DNA of 5,589 nucleotides, from contig WTHV01000108.1 of the NCBI GenBank assembly GCA_011525265.1, positions 1-5,589 on the forward strand, in the 5' to 3' direction. The DNA is from Alphaproteobacteria bacterium (GTDB lineage: Bacteria; Pseudomonadota; Alphaproteobacteria; Puniceispirillales; Puniceispirillaceae). The stretch's first letter is position 1, and each line of letters opens with the position of its first letter. Below, piece after piece: positions 5,554 to 5,589 of the stretch. The notes beneath the pieces were generated by a model. The model saw only the letters and a program-made list of their open reading frames with translations. It was not told where the DNA came from and ran no database searches. A program made the translations under genes and the position numbers.

Positions 5554-5589
5554 TTATTTTGCCGCTTTGGCAAGATAGGCATTCACACA
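5554..5589 (-). CDS. C-terminal end of an unidentified gene (runs off the window)
   Basis: Eleven codons (CVNAYLAKAAK) and a TAA stop at 5556-5554 are readable on the minus strand before the window edge. The stop overlaps the AAGAGG ribosome-binding site of the downstream small gene, with 10 bases between stop and next start, as expected for adjacent genes in an operon. The Ala/Lys-rich tail looks like a real helical protein end, but it is too short to identify. Confidence 0.45.
   Translation of the reverse strand, partial: CVNAYLAKAAK

Overview
The window looks like chromosomal DNA of an alphaproteobacterium with moderate G+C and densely packed genes. The protein wording (ArsH, class-V aminotransferase, MDR oxidoreductase) resembles marine alphaproteobacteria such as SAR116-type lineages. 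That placement is an inference from protein style; there is no rRNA or other marker here. I see no mobile element, tRNA, rRNA or CRISPR array.

Left block, minus strand (1-2291): three closely packed genes read right to left. They encode a small alkaline-phosphatase-superfamily phosphodiesterase/phosphatase (2291-1452), a zinc-independent quinone-oxidoreductase-like MDR enzyme (1431-304), and the N-terminal third of an EamA/DMT membrane transporter (304 to the window edge). The MDR stop and the transporter start share one base (TGATG), which points to translational coupling.

Middle block, plus strand (2464-3816): divergent from the first block across a 172-bp gap are arsH (NADPH-FMN organoarsenical oxidase) and, 9 bp later, a six-helix MarC-family membrane protein. 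No arsR, arsB/acr3, arsC or arsM is visible.

Right block, minus strand (3815-5589): a class-V PLP aminotransferase (5083-3932) converges on the MarC gene. Its 117-nt 3' region holds several hairpins and ends in a textbook intrinsic terminator whose U-tract overlaps the MarC stop codon. Upstream of the aminotransferase is a 163-bp AT-rich gap with two clean palindromes that are candidate operators. Beyond that lie a 98-aa helical protein with a faint FlgN-like pattern and the last 11 codons of another gene, arranged as a coupled pair.

Most of the window is ordinary metabolism and detoxification. The points most worth a second look are the folded 3' region at 3815-3931, the palindromes at 5137-5183, and the divergent pairing of arsH-marC with a phosphoesterase/oxidoreductase/exporter operon.
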